64,000 nucleotides of DNA from Chryseobacterium culicis (GTDB taxonomy: Bacteria > Bacteroidota > Bacteroidia > Flavobacteriales > Weeksellaceae), in NCBI RefSeq assembly GCF_900108365.1, contig NZ_FNWQ01000006.1, forward strand, positions 62,001-126,000, given 5' to 3'. Shown piece after piece: positions 37,401 through 44,233 of this stretch (within the stretch, counting starts at the first letter, position 1; each line of letters starts with the position of its first letter). A program made the translations under genes and the position numbers. The notes under the pieces were generated by a model. It had not been told where the DNA came from. It did not search any database and saw nothing but the letters and a program-made list of their open reading frames with translations.

Positions 37401-37490
37401 ATCAACGTTGCTTCATTAATCAAAGGGATGTATGTAATCACGATAAAAGATGACAAAAATACCTACAATACGAAGCTTATCAAAAAATAA
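34437..37490 (+). CDS. T9SS-secreted reprolysin-like zinc metalloprotease
   Basis: A 1017-residue secreted protease. Signal peptide (~1-20), propeptide-like region, then a metzincin catalytic domain (~195-435) with HEMGHQLGGNHTF near residue 360. That is the HExxHxxGxxH zinc motif, and a downstream Met-turn candidate is IMGYAG. Then come Ig-like segments, a fibronectin type III domain (ARVSWNSVPGATYSVNYRKQ), a GEVED-like domain (LSVWIDYNRNGVFEISERV) and a type A T9SS sorting domain (EISIYPNPADTFVEV). It should degrade extracellular protein. Confidence 0.92.
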   Translation: MKKRILLVCALAAGLSSVNAQRWEPASQKTSQIRKEVEVQYSYRVDLQSLRNILKDAVETGKGAQAVIVSLPTAEGKIEKFAVYSDPVMEKSMADRYQLGSYVGVGVDDPGKYVRFSTAPTEMQSMIIKDGKFQFIEPITTDKQVYGVFYKTKRTESEHGFECSTNEKNSKDIKALEANGKKTLSNVGITNRPSSTKFRTYRLAVSVTGEYTQYFMNLAGVPATATDDQKRAPALVAINNTMSRVNGVFEKDFGIKLLVQNFPNIIYTDPNADPYSIADDGVNGAWNLELQNTMTSQVTNANYDIGHLFGASGGGGNAGCIGCICVDPTTSVPAGKGSGFTSPSNNVPSGDSFDIDYVAHEMGHQLGGNHTFSNKSEGSNVNVEPGGGTTIMGYAGITSDNVQMSSDAYFHYKSVDQVLTNLEGKPATCGTSENITNNTPPVIAALTSYTVPKGTAYYLDASATDAEGDAINYTWEQTNSVTGLASISGDTGWGYNTQGALTRSRFGTSSGRRYFPSLPLVMNGILTNKTDAANNPNPNWETVSYVPRTVSYAVTVRDQNAQRPMLSSSEVNTVIGNDGPFKFNGLTTSSVLYKNANNVIQWEVANTNTAPYNSPNVKIDYTSDNGATWTDLVASTPNTGSFTVQMPNTITTPIKLRISAIGNVFYAVSPQVTVADAPTSTTAAPTGLTTISTEVFKTTARVSWNSVPGATYSVNYRKQGVSTWSNTTSTTNSVVLTGLEDETNYEVQVAAVVNSVPGAFSNNYVFKTNGLKTGIDYCIMNSGTSYVGAIRKVTVANLVYDDPSLRSYKDLSEDPSKIINLVQGTAYAITPVVRQAFSNSNVPLNLSVWIDYNRNGVFEISERVITVSGGVPAGSVSFGAQNFTVPSTTYAGDKLLRMRIVTKYNTGALASACGDITTGGGSVMDLPVKITTTLAVNETKDVKSSEISIYPNPADTFVEVKNLKGKADYKIYTADGRLAQEGQIDGQRINVASLIKGMYVITIKDDKNTYNTKLIKK

Positions 37491-37510
37491 GCAGACGATA
37501 CACCAATAAG

Positions 37511-37540
37511 AAAGGCCGGGCATTCGCCCGGTCTTTTTCT
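37511..37540 (+). terminator. Intrinsic terminator after the metalloprotease gene
   Basis: AAAGGCCGGGC (37511-37521) pairs with GCCCGGTCTTT (37526-37536) over ATTC, followed by TTCT. Confidence 0.87.
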
Positions 37541-37628
37541 TTCGCTAAAATAGAGAAAAACAGAATGTTAACAGAAGTTTCATGTTTCGCGCAAAAAAAT
37601 TAACTTTACGGGGACAAAAATAATTGGA

Positions 37629-39746
37629 ATGCGAAAGACAATTTCTGTGAAAAAGCCGGATTTTAGTGTATCACCTCAGGAAAAAGAGATTTACAATTTT
37701 GAGAAAGACGGGCTTGAGCTTAAATCATCCTATGACAAGAAAGATGTAAAAGATGAATCATTAACGCAGACCTCTCCGGGAATTGCTCCTTATCTCAGAG
37801 GACCATATTCCACCATGTATGTTCAAAAGCCATGGACCATCCGTCAGTATGCAGGATTTTCCACTGCCGAAGAATCCAATGCCTTTTACAGAAGAAACCT
37901 TGCTGCGGGGCAGAAGGGGCTTTCAGTAGCATTTGACCTCGCAACACACAGAGGATATGATTCTGACCACACAAGAGTGGTAGGTGACGTAGGAAAAGCA
38001 GGGGTTGCCATCGACTCTGTGGAGGATATGAAAATCCTTTTTAACGAAATTCCATTAGATGAGATTTCGGTATCCATGACCATGAATGGAGCGGTACTTC
38101 CTATTTTGTCTTTCTATATCGTAGCAGCGGAAGAACAGGGGGTAAGACAGGACCAGCTTTCAGGAACCATTCAGAATGATATTTTGAAAGAATTCATGGT
38201 AAGAAATACCTACATTTATCCACCGGCACCTTCCATGAAGATTATCGCAGATATTTTTGAATACACTTCGCAAAACATTCCAAAATTCAACTCTATTTCC
38301 ATTTCCGGATACCATATGCAGGAAGCCGGAGCCACGCCGGTACTTGAAATGGCCTATACGCTGGCAGATGGTCTTGAATATGTAAGAACAGGAATCAAAG
38401 CAGGAATGAATGTAGATGATTTCGCCCCAAGACTGTCTTTCTTCTGGGCAATTGGGATGAATCATTTCATGGAGATTGCCAAAATGCGTGCCGCAAGATA
38501 TATCTGGGCAACGCTTTTAAAACAGTTTAATCCTCAGAATCCAAAATCTCTGGCCCTAAGAACTCACTCCCAGACTTCCGGATGGTCTTTAACAGAGCAG
38601 GAACCTTTCAATAATATCACAAGAACAGCCATTGAAGCTTTATCTTCCGCGTTAGGAGGCACGCAGTCTCTGCATACCAATGCCCTGGATGAAGCCATTG
38701 CCCTTCCAACAGACTATTCAGCAAAGATCGCCAGAAATACACAGATTATCCTTCAGCAGGAAAGCGGAATATGTGATGTGGTAGATCCGATGGGAGGAAG
38801 TAATCTGGTAGAAAGCCTCACCCAGCAGATGATTGAAGAAGCGATGAGATACATTGATGAGGTAGAGCAGGAGGGAGGAATGACCAAGGCCATAGAAGCC
38901 GGAATTCCAAAAATGAGAATTGAAGAAGCTGCAGCTAAAAAACAGGCTAAAATTGACAGTGGTGAAGAATTCATTATAGGCGTTAACTCATTCAAATCCT
39001 CACTGAAGCAGGATGCGATAGAAATTCTGGACATCGACAATACAGAGGTTCGGAGAAAGCAGATTGAAAGACTGAAAACAATCAAAGAAGAAAGAAATAC
39101 AGAAGCTGTAGAGCAAATTTTGAACGAAATCCGCGAAAGCGCCCAGACAGGTAAAGGAAATCTTCTGGCCTTATGTATCGAAGCCGCCAGAAGAAGAGTT
39201 ACCCTTGGCGAAATGAGTGATGCTATGGAAGAAACTTTTGGAAGATATAAAGCCAATATTAAAACAATTTCTGGTGTATATGCAATGAATGCCGGTAAAA
39301 ACGAATACTTTGAAAAAGCCCTTACTCTTACTCAGAAATTTGAAGAGGAAGAAGGACGTCGCCCAAGACTAATGGTTGCAAAAATGGGACAGGATGGGCA
39401 CGACAGAGGCGCAAAAGTTGTAGCCACAGCATTTGCAGATATGGGATTTGATGTGGATGTTGCTCCGCTGTTCCAGACACCGGAAGAAGTCGCTAAACAA
39501 GCTGTAGAAAATGATATTCACATTTTAGGAGTATCATCCCTGGCCGCCGGGCACAAAACACTCGTTCCGCAGGTAGTGGAAGAATTGTCCAAACTGGGAG
39601 CAGATGATATTACCATTGTTGTAGGAGGCGTAATTCCACAGCAGGATTATGAATTCCTTTATGCTAACGGGGCCGACTTTATTTTCGGGCCCGGAACCAA
39701 TCTCCCGAAATGCGCCGTAGAAATTCTGGAAAGATTTCTAAATTAA
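37629..39746 (+). CDS. Methylmalonyl-CoA mutase, catalytic (large) subunit
   Basis: A 705-residue B12-dependent mutase converting methylmalonyl-CoA and succinyl-CoA. Residues ~35-550 are the TIM barrel (PYSTMYVQKPWTIRQYAGFS, AFDLATHRGYDSD, ISGYHMQEAGATP). Residues ~575-705 are the cobalamin domain, with the base-off motif GQDGHDRG at ~586-593. The small subunit gene (mutA) is not adjacent, unlike in many Bacteroidota. The chaperone gene meaB is 5.8 kb downstream, beyond the RNA-repair cassette. Confidence 0.94.
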   Translation: MRKTISVKKPDFSVSPQEKEIYNFEKDGLELKSSYDKKDVKDESLTQTSPGIAPYLRGPYSTMYVQKPWTIRQYAGFSTAEESNAFYRRNLAAGQKGLSVAFDLATHRGYDSDHTRVVGDVGKAGVAIDSVEDMKILFNEIPLDEISVSMTMNGAVLPILSFYIVAAEEQGVRQDQLSGTIQNDILKEFMVRNTYIYPPAPSMKIIADIFEYTSQNIPKFNSISISGYHMQEAGATPVLEMAYTLADGLEYVRTGIKAGMNVDDFAPRLSFFWAIGMNHFMEIAKMRAARYIWATLLKQFNPQNPKSLALRTHSQTSGWSLTEQEPFNNITRTAIEALSSALGGTQSLHTNALDEAIALPTDYSAKIARNTQIILQQESGICDVVDPMGGSNLVESLTQQMIEEAMRYIDEVEQEGGMTKAIEAGIPKMRIEEAAAKKQAKIDSGEEFIIGVNSFKSSLKQDAIEILDIDNTEVRRKQIERLKTIKEERNTEAVEQILNEIRESAQTGKGNLLALCIEAARRRVTLGEMSDAMEETFGRYKANIKTISGVYAMNAGKNEYFEKALTLTQKFEEEEGRRPRLMVAKMGQDGHDRGAKVVATAFADMGFDVDVAPLFQTPEEVAKQAVENDIHILGVSSLAAGHKTLVPQVVEELSKLGADDITIVVGGVIPQQDYEFLYANGADFIFGPGTNLPKCAVEILERFLN

Positions 39747-39804
39747 TTCTTCACAAAAGAATAACTTGCATGGCTTTTGTATAGTTTAATGAAAAAATTT
39801 CATT

Positions 39805-40305
39805 ATGGCTTATACAGTAGTTTCAGTATTTCCGGTGACTGTAGATACAGAGGAAATTAAAAAAGGATTAAAAGAAAAAGGCTTTTCCGAAGCGAACATC
39901 ATTGTCTCAAAGTCTAAGGTAGAAAGCGGTATGTCCGCTGACCAGTATCAGGAAGATAAGCAGACACAGAGTTTTTTTGACTATGTTTTTGCCCACGATG
40001 CAGAAATGCTGGACGCTTACCGCAAACACAGCATAGGAAGAAGCAATGTTATTGTTTACACCGATGATCTCGAAGAGGCAAAAGCCGCCAAAGAAGTATT
40101 AAATGAATATGGAGCGCTGGAAGTCTATCGCAGACCTTCAGAGAAAAGAGATACCATTCCGGATGGCATGACTGAGCATGAATATAACGGTATTATTGCT
40201 AAAGCAAGGCATAATATTTACTTTCTAGGTTCAGAAAGAGTCTACCATTCCAATCAGGTGAAAGGAATGGATGATGAAATGGACAGTTTAGGCTCAAAAG
40301 ACTAA
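39805..40305 (+). CDS. Hypothetical cytoplasmic protein, possibly stress-related
   Basis: A 166-residue acidic protein without signal peptide. The N-terminus (AYTVVSVFPVTVDTEEIKKGL) and VIVYTDDLEEAKAAKEVL suggest a small ferredoxin-like alpha/beta domain similar in style to general-stress YflT-type proteins. This is an impression, not a family match. It follows the mutase by 58 bases, and a hairpin terminator follows it, so it could be the end of the mutase transcript. Confidence 0.6.
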   Translation: MAYTVVSVFPVTVDTEEIKKGLKEKGFSEANIIVSKSKVESGMSADQYQEDKQTQSFFDYVFAHDAEMLDAYRKHSIGRSNVIVYTDDLEEAKAAKEVLNEYGALEVYRRPSEKRDTIPDGMTEHEYNGIIAKARHNIYFLGSERVYHSNQVKGMDDEMDSLGSKD

Positions 40306-40314
40306 TTTCAAAAT

Positions 40315-40345
40315 AAAAAGACTGCTTAAAAACAGTCTTTTTTTT
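40315..40345 (+). terminator. Intrinsic terminator upstream of the RNA-repair leader
   Basis: AAAAAGACTG (40315-40324) pairs with CAGTCTTTTT (40333-40342), followed by more T. It insulates the leader below from the genes before it. Confidence 0.9.
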
Positions 40346-40354
40346 ATTAAAATA

Positions 40355-40384
40355 TTTTGATTTTCAGAAAAATGTATATATTTG
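40355..40384 (+). promoter_or_regulatory. Strong promoter of the leader RNA
   Basis: TTTTG (40355-40359), 17 bases, then TATATTTG (40377-40384), a good Bacteroidota -33/-7 pair. Transcription should begin near 40390, about 35 bases ahead of the leader ORF. Confidence 0.72.
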
Positions 40385-40425
40385 CATCTGAAAATCAAGT
40401 TTAACCCATTAAAAACAACGAAGCA

Positions 40426-40503
40426 ATGTTCAAAACAAAACAGAATTCTACAGTTGGATTGCCACTTATGGTGGTAAGGCTTCGCGGTTTGGTACATTCT
40501 TAG
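40426..40503 (+). CDS. 25-residue putative leader peptide
   Basis: A short ORF starting at the ATG at 40426 and ending with TAG. The peptide begins MFKTKQNSTVG and ends LPLMVVRLRGLVHS. It has no signal peptide. The R-L-R near the end is a +x+ motif like those that arrest ribosomes in some resistance leader peptides, and it is rich in Leu/Val. Codons 18-22 also form one strand of the predicted antiterminator. It lies between a strong promoter and a terminator hairpin, 249 bases before the RNA-repair cassette. Translation is not proven. Confidence 0.55.
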   Translation: MFKTKQNSTVGLPLMVVRLRGLVHS

Positions 40504-40525
40504 AATAACAGTACAATGAAATATC

Positions 40526-40558
40526 AAAACCCGAAGTCGTAGAGATTTCGGGTTTTTT
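40526..40558 (+). terminator. Leader terminator (attenuator hairpin)
   Basis: AAAACCCGAA (40526-40535) pairs perfectly with TTCGGGTTTT (40547-40556), 10 pairs, followed by T. It lies 23 bases after the leader ORF stop. Confidence 0.85.
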
Positions 40559-40751
40559 ATTGCGCAATATTTCAAACTTCAGTTTCCCGAAATCTTTTTT
40601 AGTGTCATTAAAGGCAAAATAGGATGAGGTTCATTCCTCAGAACTGTTAGAGCCTATTATTAATCCATTAACTAATGTTTTAGTTGATTAAAAGGTTGTG
40701 TGAGATAACGCCGATAATTTTCCAAGATCTCACATCAGACTTCTTGTAACA
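40559..40751. other. 193-bp region between leader terminator and cassette
   Basis: It holds a hairpin ATTAACTAA/TTAGTTGAT (40667-40675 with 40680-40688) and an inverted repeat TGTGAGAT (40699-40706) / ATCTCACA (40727-40734). The repeat brackets a weak promoter candidate (TTG 40696-40698, 16 bases, TAATTTTC 40715-40722). The cassette could therefore have its own regulated promoter in addition to read-through from the leader. Confidence 0.45.
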
Positions 40752-41489
40752 ATGGAAAATGATAACCTTCTGTATTCCCGCCTGAGAAGCTTGAGAAGCA
40801 GAAAAAGAGCAATTAGAAAAGATGTAGAAAAGCAGATAAGAACAAAATATAAACGTAGTGAAGAGCTTTGGGATATCAGACGAAATATTCCATGGATTCC
40901 TTTGGATAAACCGTATCAGAGAGGATTTGTAAGATTCTTTGTGATAAGGGAAGATGTAATGAGATCTAAAGACGGAGATTTCTTTGAAGGAATTCTGAAG
41001 AAGATCAATACGTACATGTATTCGGAAAGCCGCCGGTTTTTGAAAAAGAAAAGAAAATTCGGACGAAGAATATATGTAGCGAGAGAACAGAAACTTAAGC
41101 AGATCTCTACGTATTCATGGAATGATCCAAAATTGGGACTTACACCAAGGGAAAGACAGTATTTTTTGAAACAGGAAGAATATTGTCCTGCCAGAAAGAT
41201 GTATGTGCCTTACTACGAATTCACGGAATCCTGGAGATTTACCCTGCGTACAAGACCCAATATGATCACTCATTATAAACCTGTAGATTTTGAATTGGAA
41301 AAAGAATATGCAGAACTGGGAGATTATTTAGGGCAGTATAAAATTGTTGGAATTATTCACAAAACAATTTATGGAAAATCATATCCGTGGAAAAGGAAAA
41401 GAGAAGATATTTCACTTATCAGAAGCAGGAAATATGTTACCTGCACAATTTCTGCAACAGAGATTGCAGAAAGCTTACAGGACTTATGA
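40752..41489 (+). CDS. Very basic protein of unknown function in the RNA-repair cassette
   Basis: A 245-residue protein exceptionally rich in Arg and Lys. The N-terminus (SRLRSLRSRKRAIRK) is a helical basic stretch. Other basic or aromatic segments are RRFLKKKRKFGRR and SYPWKRKRE. No signal peptide, no membrane helix, and only two Cys. I recognise no family. The charge suggests RNA or ribosome binding, and as first gene before rtcB it may deliver the substrate RNA (inference). The next gene begins 27 bases later. Confidence 0.75.
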   Translation: MENDNLLYSRLRSLRSRKRAIRKDVEKQIRTKYKRSEELWDIRRNIPWIPLDKPYQRGFVRFFVIREDVMRSKDGDFFEGILKKINTYMYSESRRFLKKKRKFGRRIYVAREQKLKQISTYSWNDPKLGLTPRERQYFLKQEEYCPARKMYVPYYEFTESWRFTLRTRPNMITHYKPVDFELEKEYAELGDYLGQYKIVGIIHKTIYGKSYPWKRKREDISLIRSRKYVTCTISATEIAESLQDL

Positions 41490-41516
41490 GTCCAACTGTT
41501 ATTTAAAACAAAATCA

Positions 41517-42908
41517 ATGGGAAATTTAAAACTAAAAGGAAAAGATATATTAAAACTGGGCTATCCAAATAACCAAAGCGTAAACGTAGCATTGGAAGTC
41601 ATGAAAAGAAATTTTGCAACGAAGAATATTCATCACGTAAAAGCTCTTTTAAAGGAAATCCTGCTGAATCCGGAAGAATTTGAAAAAGATCTCACTTTCG
41701 GGCAAATTGCAGAAACCCTGCTTTCATCCAAAAAAACAGAAAAAAGAATGCTGAATTCACAGCGTGCTTCCTTTCAGATTTTTGGAGACAATATTTCAGA
41801 AGAGGCAAAAAATCAGCTGTATACTGCTTTGAAACTGCCTGTTTCTACTCAGGGTGCTTTAATGCCGGATGCCCACAGCGGATACGGACTTCCAATAGGA
41901 GGGGTTCTGGCGGTGGAAAATGCAGTCATCCCTTACGGAGTAGGAATGGATATTGGCTGCAGAATGAGCCTTAGTATTCTGGACACCCCTGTTTCATATC
42001 TTGAAGGAGCAAGAGATAAATACGAAAAAGCACTTGCCGAACATACCAAATTCGGGATGTATGAAACGCATAAATCTCATATTGATCATGAAATTTTCGA
42101 TAGAGATACATTTGATATGATCCCGATCTTAAGAAGATTAAAGGGAAAAGCCATCAAACAGATGGGATCCTCAGGCGGAGGCAATCACTTTGTGGAATTC
42201 GGGGAAGTGGAAATCACCGAAGAAGACAAAGAAATTGGTCTCCCCAAAGGAAAATATCTGGGAATACTTTCTCACAGCGGTTCGAGAGGGCTTGGAGCAG
42301 AGATCGCACAGTATTATTCAAGAATGGCTGCAGAACAGTGTCCATTGCCAAAAGAAGCCCAAAACTTCGCCTGGCTGGATTTGAGTACCCATCTTGGATT
42401 GGAATACTGGACGGCAATGAATCTTGCCGGAGATTATGCTTCAGCCTGTCATGACGATATTCACAGAAGACTGGTAAAAGCAGTCGGTGGAAGAGTAAAA
42501 GCCAGAATAGAAAACCATCACAACTTTGCATGGAAAGAAATTCATAACGGTAAAGAAGTGATTGTTCACAGAAAAGGAGCTACCCCTGCCAATGAAAATG
42601 AATTGGGAATGATCCCCGGATCTATGACGGCAAAAGGATTCATCGTTCGCGGAAAAGGAAACCCGGAATCTTTGAATTCAGCTTCCCATGGCGCAGGAAG
42701 AGCCCATTCAAGAGGAGAGTGCAGAAGCCTTTTCACTCAGCATGATATCAAAAAAGAACTTAAGCTGAAAAATGTCACATTGATGGGCGGAAATGCAGAA
42801 GAAGCACCTATGGCCTACAAAGATATTAATGAAGTGATGAATGCACAGAGCGAACTGGTAGATATCCTGGGAACATTCCAGCCGAGAATTGTGAGAATGG
42901 ACAAATAA
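41517..42908 (+). CDS. rtcB: RtcB family RNA ligase (PrfH-associated type)
   Basis: A 463-residue GTP- and Mn-dependent RNA ligase joining 2',3'-cyclic phosphate (3'-phosphate) and 5'-OH ends. All key residues are present: D145 and C148 (GMDIGCRM), H224 (GNHFVE), H253 (SHSGSRG), a His of HHN at 334-335, and the guanylylated His H391 (SHGAGR). Compared with E. coli RtcB it has about 70 extra N-terminal residues. Linkage to prfH marks it as the RtcB2-like class known to reseal cleaved rRNA. No archease gene is near. Confidence 0.94.
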   Translation: MGNLKLKGKDILKLGYPNNQSVNVALEVMKRNFATKNIHHVKALLKEILLNPEEFEKDLTFGQIAETLLSSKKTEKRMLNSQRASFQIFGDNISEEAKNQLYTALKLPVSTQGALMPDAHSGYGLPIGGVLAVENAVIPYGVGMDIGCRMSLSILDTPVSYLEGARDKYEKALAEHTKFGMYETHKSHIDHEIFDRDTFDMIPILRRLKGKAIKQMGSSGGGNHFVEFGEVEITEEDKEIGLPKGKYLGILSHSGSRGLGAEIAQYYSRMAAEQCPLPKEAQNFAWLDLSTHLGLEYWTAMNLAGDYASACHDDIHRRLVKAVGGRVKARIENHHNFAWKEIHNGKEVIVHRKGATPANENELGMIPGSMTAKGFIVRGKGNPESLNSASHGAGRAHSRGECRSLFTQHDIKKELKLKNVTLMGGNAEEAPMAYKDINEVMNAQSELVDILGTFQPRIVRMDK

Positions 42909-42927
42909 TTAATCTTATACTTTACAG

Positions 42928-42954
42928 CCTTATAGGTTTCAAAAACCTATAAGG
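42928..42954. repeat. 12-bp perfect hairpin between rtcB and the nucleotidyltransferase gene
   Basis: CCTTATAGGTTT (42928-42939) pairs perfectly with AAACCTATAAGG (42943-42954) over CAA. The following TTTAAT is too short for a strong terminator. It may trim expression of the downstream genes, stabilise the rtcB message, or be one copy of a dispersed repeat. Confidence 0.7.
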
Positions 42955-42985
42955 TTTAATAAAGAAATATTTTAAAATTAAAAAA

Positions 42986-43531
42986 ATGGGAGCACCACAT
43001 AACATAAAAAGATACGGTGAAGTCTGGCCGGAGTTCAGAATTCAGTCAGGGCTGGAAATTTTAGAGCAATTAAAAGATAAAGTCATTATATCAGGAGGCT
43101 GGGCATGGCATTTTATGTCAGAAAAAGGGCATACAGAATACAAACATGCTCATGACCACAAGGATATTGATGTTTTTGTGAAAAAAGAAAATGTCGCAGA
43201 AGTTGTGATCATTCTTCTGAAGGAGGGATTCCAAAAAGTATGGACCCGATATGACCACTTGCCAAGTGAAGAAAACTTCCGCAGGTATGAGAAAACAGTA
43301 GAGCTGGAAAACGATAAATTTCACAGAATTACCATAGACTTTTTTGAAAAAGATGATCTTGAGACTGTCGAAGCTAATGGCTTTACCGTTGTGAAACCCG
43401 ATATTTTACTTTCTTTTTACAGAAATATTCATTCAAGTGACAAATGCTGGGCAGTAATGGCTGCAAAAGATTTATTACAAAAAGGGATAAATCCGGTTGG
43501 AAGCCCTTTATTAAGCAAAATGCCAACATAA
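42986..43531 (+). CDS. Pol-beta-fold nucleotidyltransferase in the RNA-repair cassette
   Basis: A 181-residue protein with the minimal nucleotidyltransferase signature: G37-G38 in ISGGWAWHF, D60-x-D62 in HKDIDVFV, and a third acidic residue D118 in RITIDFF. All three metal-binding carboxylates are kept, so it should be active. Similar minimal NTases modify RNA, proteins or antibiotics, and the substrate cannot be told from sequence. prfH starts three bases after its stop. In this context it may act on an RNA end or on the ribosome (inference). Confidence 0.75.
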   Translation: MGAPHNIKRYGEVWPEFRIQSGLEILEQLKDKVIISGGWAWHFMSEKGHTEYKHAHDHKDIDVFVKKENVAEVVIILLKEGFQKVWTRYDHLPSEENFRRYEKTVELENDKFHRITIDFFEKDDLETVEANGFTVVKPDILLSFYRNIHSSDKCWAVMAAKDLLQKGINPVGSPLLSKMPT

Positions 43532-43534
43532 AAA

Positions 43535-44233
43535 ATGGAAAAATTAATACAGATCACTTCAGGAAGAGGACCTTTAGAATGCCAGTGGGTAGTAGCCAAG
43601 GTCCTGAAGACCTTTCTTGAAGAGGCAAAACAAAATACAATTGAATGCGAAATCATTCACCGTGAAAGCGGCGATGAAAACCTGACATTGAAATCCGTAA
43701 CACTCCTTTTGAAAGGAAAATGCCTGGACCCGTTTTTAAAAAGCTGGCTGGGAAGTGTTTGCTGGACAGGGAAAAGTACATTCAGGAAACTGCATAAAAG
43801 AAGCAACTGGTTTATCGGAATTTTTGAACTGGAGCATGTGAAAATGATTGATTTCAATGAAAAAGATATCCGGTTTCAAACCGCAAGAAGCCAGGGAAGC
43901 GGAGGACAAAACGTAAACAAGGTGAATACCGCTGTACGTGCCACTTATATTCCTACCCATGAAACGGTGTTTGTACAGGACTCCCGTTCACAGCTGGAGA
44001 ATAAAAAACTATCCGTTATCAGACTTAAAGAAAAGGTAATGGCTGTTTATATTCAACAGCTGGAAAGAAAGCTTAAAGATACCTGGTCTCTGCAGATGCA
44101 GGTAGAACGTGGAAATCCGGTTCGTACATTTTCAGGAACAGATTTTAAAAAGAATTACGAAGACAAGACATTTAAAAAACAAAGAAATGCCTTGAAAAAT
44201 GAACTCAAAAACTACAGAAATGACCTTAACTAA
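43535..44233 (+). CDS. prfH: Peptide chain release factor homologue PrfH
   Basis: A 232-residue RF-like protein. The catalytic GGQ is at 123-125 (SQGSGGQNVNKVNTAV), and the domain around it matches RF1/RF2 domain 3. It lacks the codon-recognition tripeptide domain and the long N-terminal helical domain. Its own N-terminal ~100 residues (ITSGRGPLECQWVVAKVL) are typical of PrfH. PrfH releases peptides from ribosomes whose 16S decoding site has been cut, so that RtcB can religate the rRNA. Encoded with rtcB here. Confidence 0.92.
   Translation: MEKLIQITSGRGPLECQWVVAKVLKTFLEEAKQNTIECEIIHRESGDENLTLKSVTLLLKGKCLDPFLKSWLGSVCWTGKSTFRKLHKRSNWFIGIFELEHVKMIDFNEKDIRFQTARSQGSGGQNVNKVNTAVRATYIPTHETVFVQDSRSQLENKKLSVIRLKEKVMAVYIQQLERKLKDTWSLQMQVERGNPVRTFSGTDFKKNYEDKTFKKQRNALKNELKNYRNDLN

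Larger units (their letters stand above)
40419..40600 (+). promoter_or_regulatory. Putative ribosome-mediated transcription attenuator
   Basis: Segments can form exclusive helices. Segment 1 (CGAAGC, 40419-40424) pairs with segment 2 (GCTTCG, 40479-40484). Segment 2 extended (40480-40490) pairs with segment 3 (40527-40536): CTTCG and GGTTT against AAACCCGAAG, ten pairs with C40485 bulged. Segment 3 pairs with segment 4 (40547-40556) as the terminator. Segment 4 (GATTTCGGG, 40544-40552) can also pair with segment 5 (CCCGAAATC, 40586-40594), itself followed by six T. This is the 1:2/2:3/3:4 logic of an attenuator plus a second, later terminator. Function is inferred. Confidence 0.55.

Noticed and set aside
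38753..39256. 167-residue minus-strand ORF inside methylmalonyl-CoA mutase
   Set aside because: It is a shadow of a well-conserved coding region, with Ser/Ile-rich composition typical of antisense frames.
39761..39790. Sigma-54-like words (TGGC and TTGCA) before the stress-like gene
   Set aside because: The two words are in the wrong order and spacing for a -24/-12 promoter.
40294..40575. 93-residue ORF on the minus strand over the repair-cassette leader
   Set aside because: It runs antisense through two terminators and the leader ORF, is low in normal composition, and has no recognisable domain or promoter.
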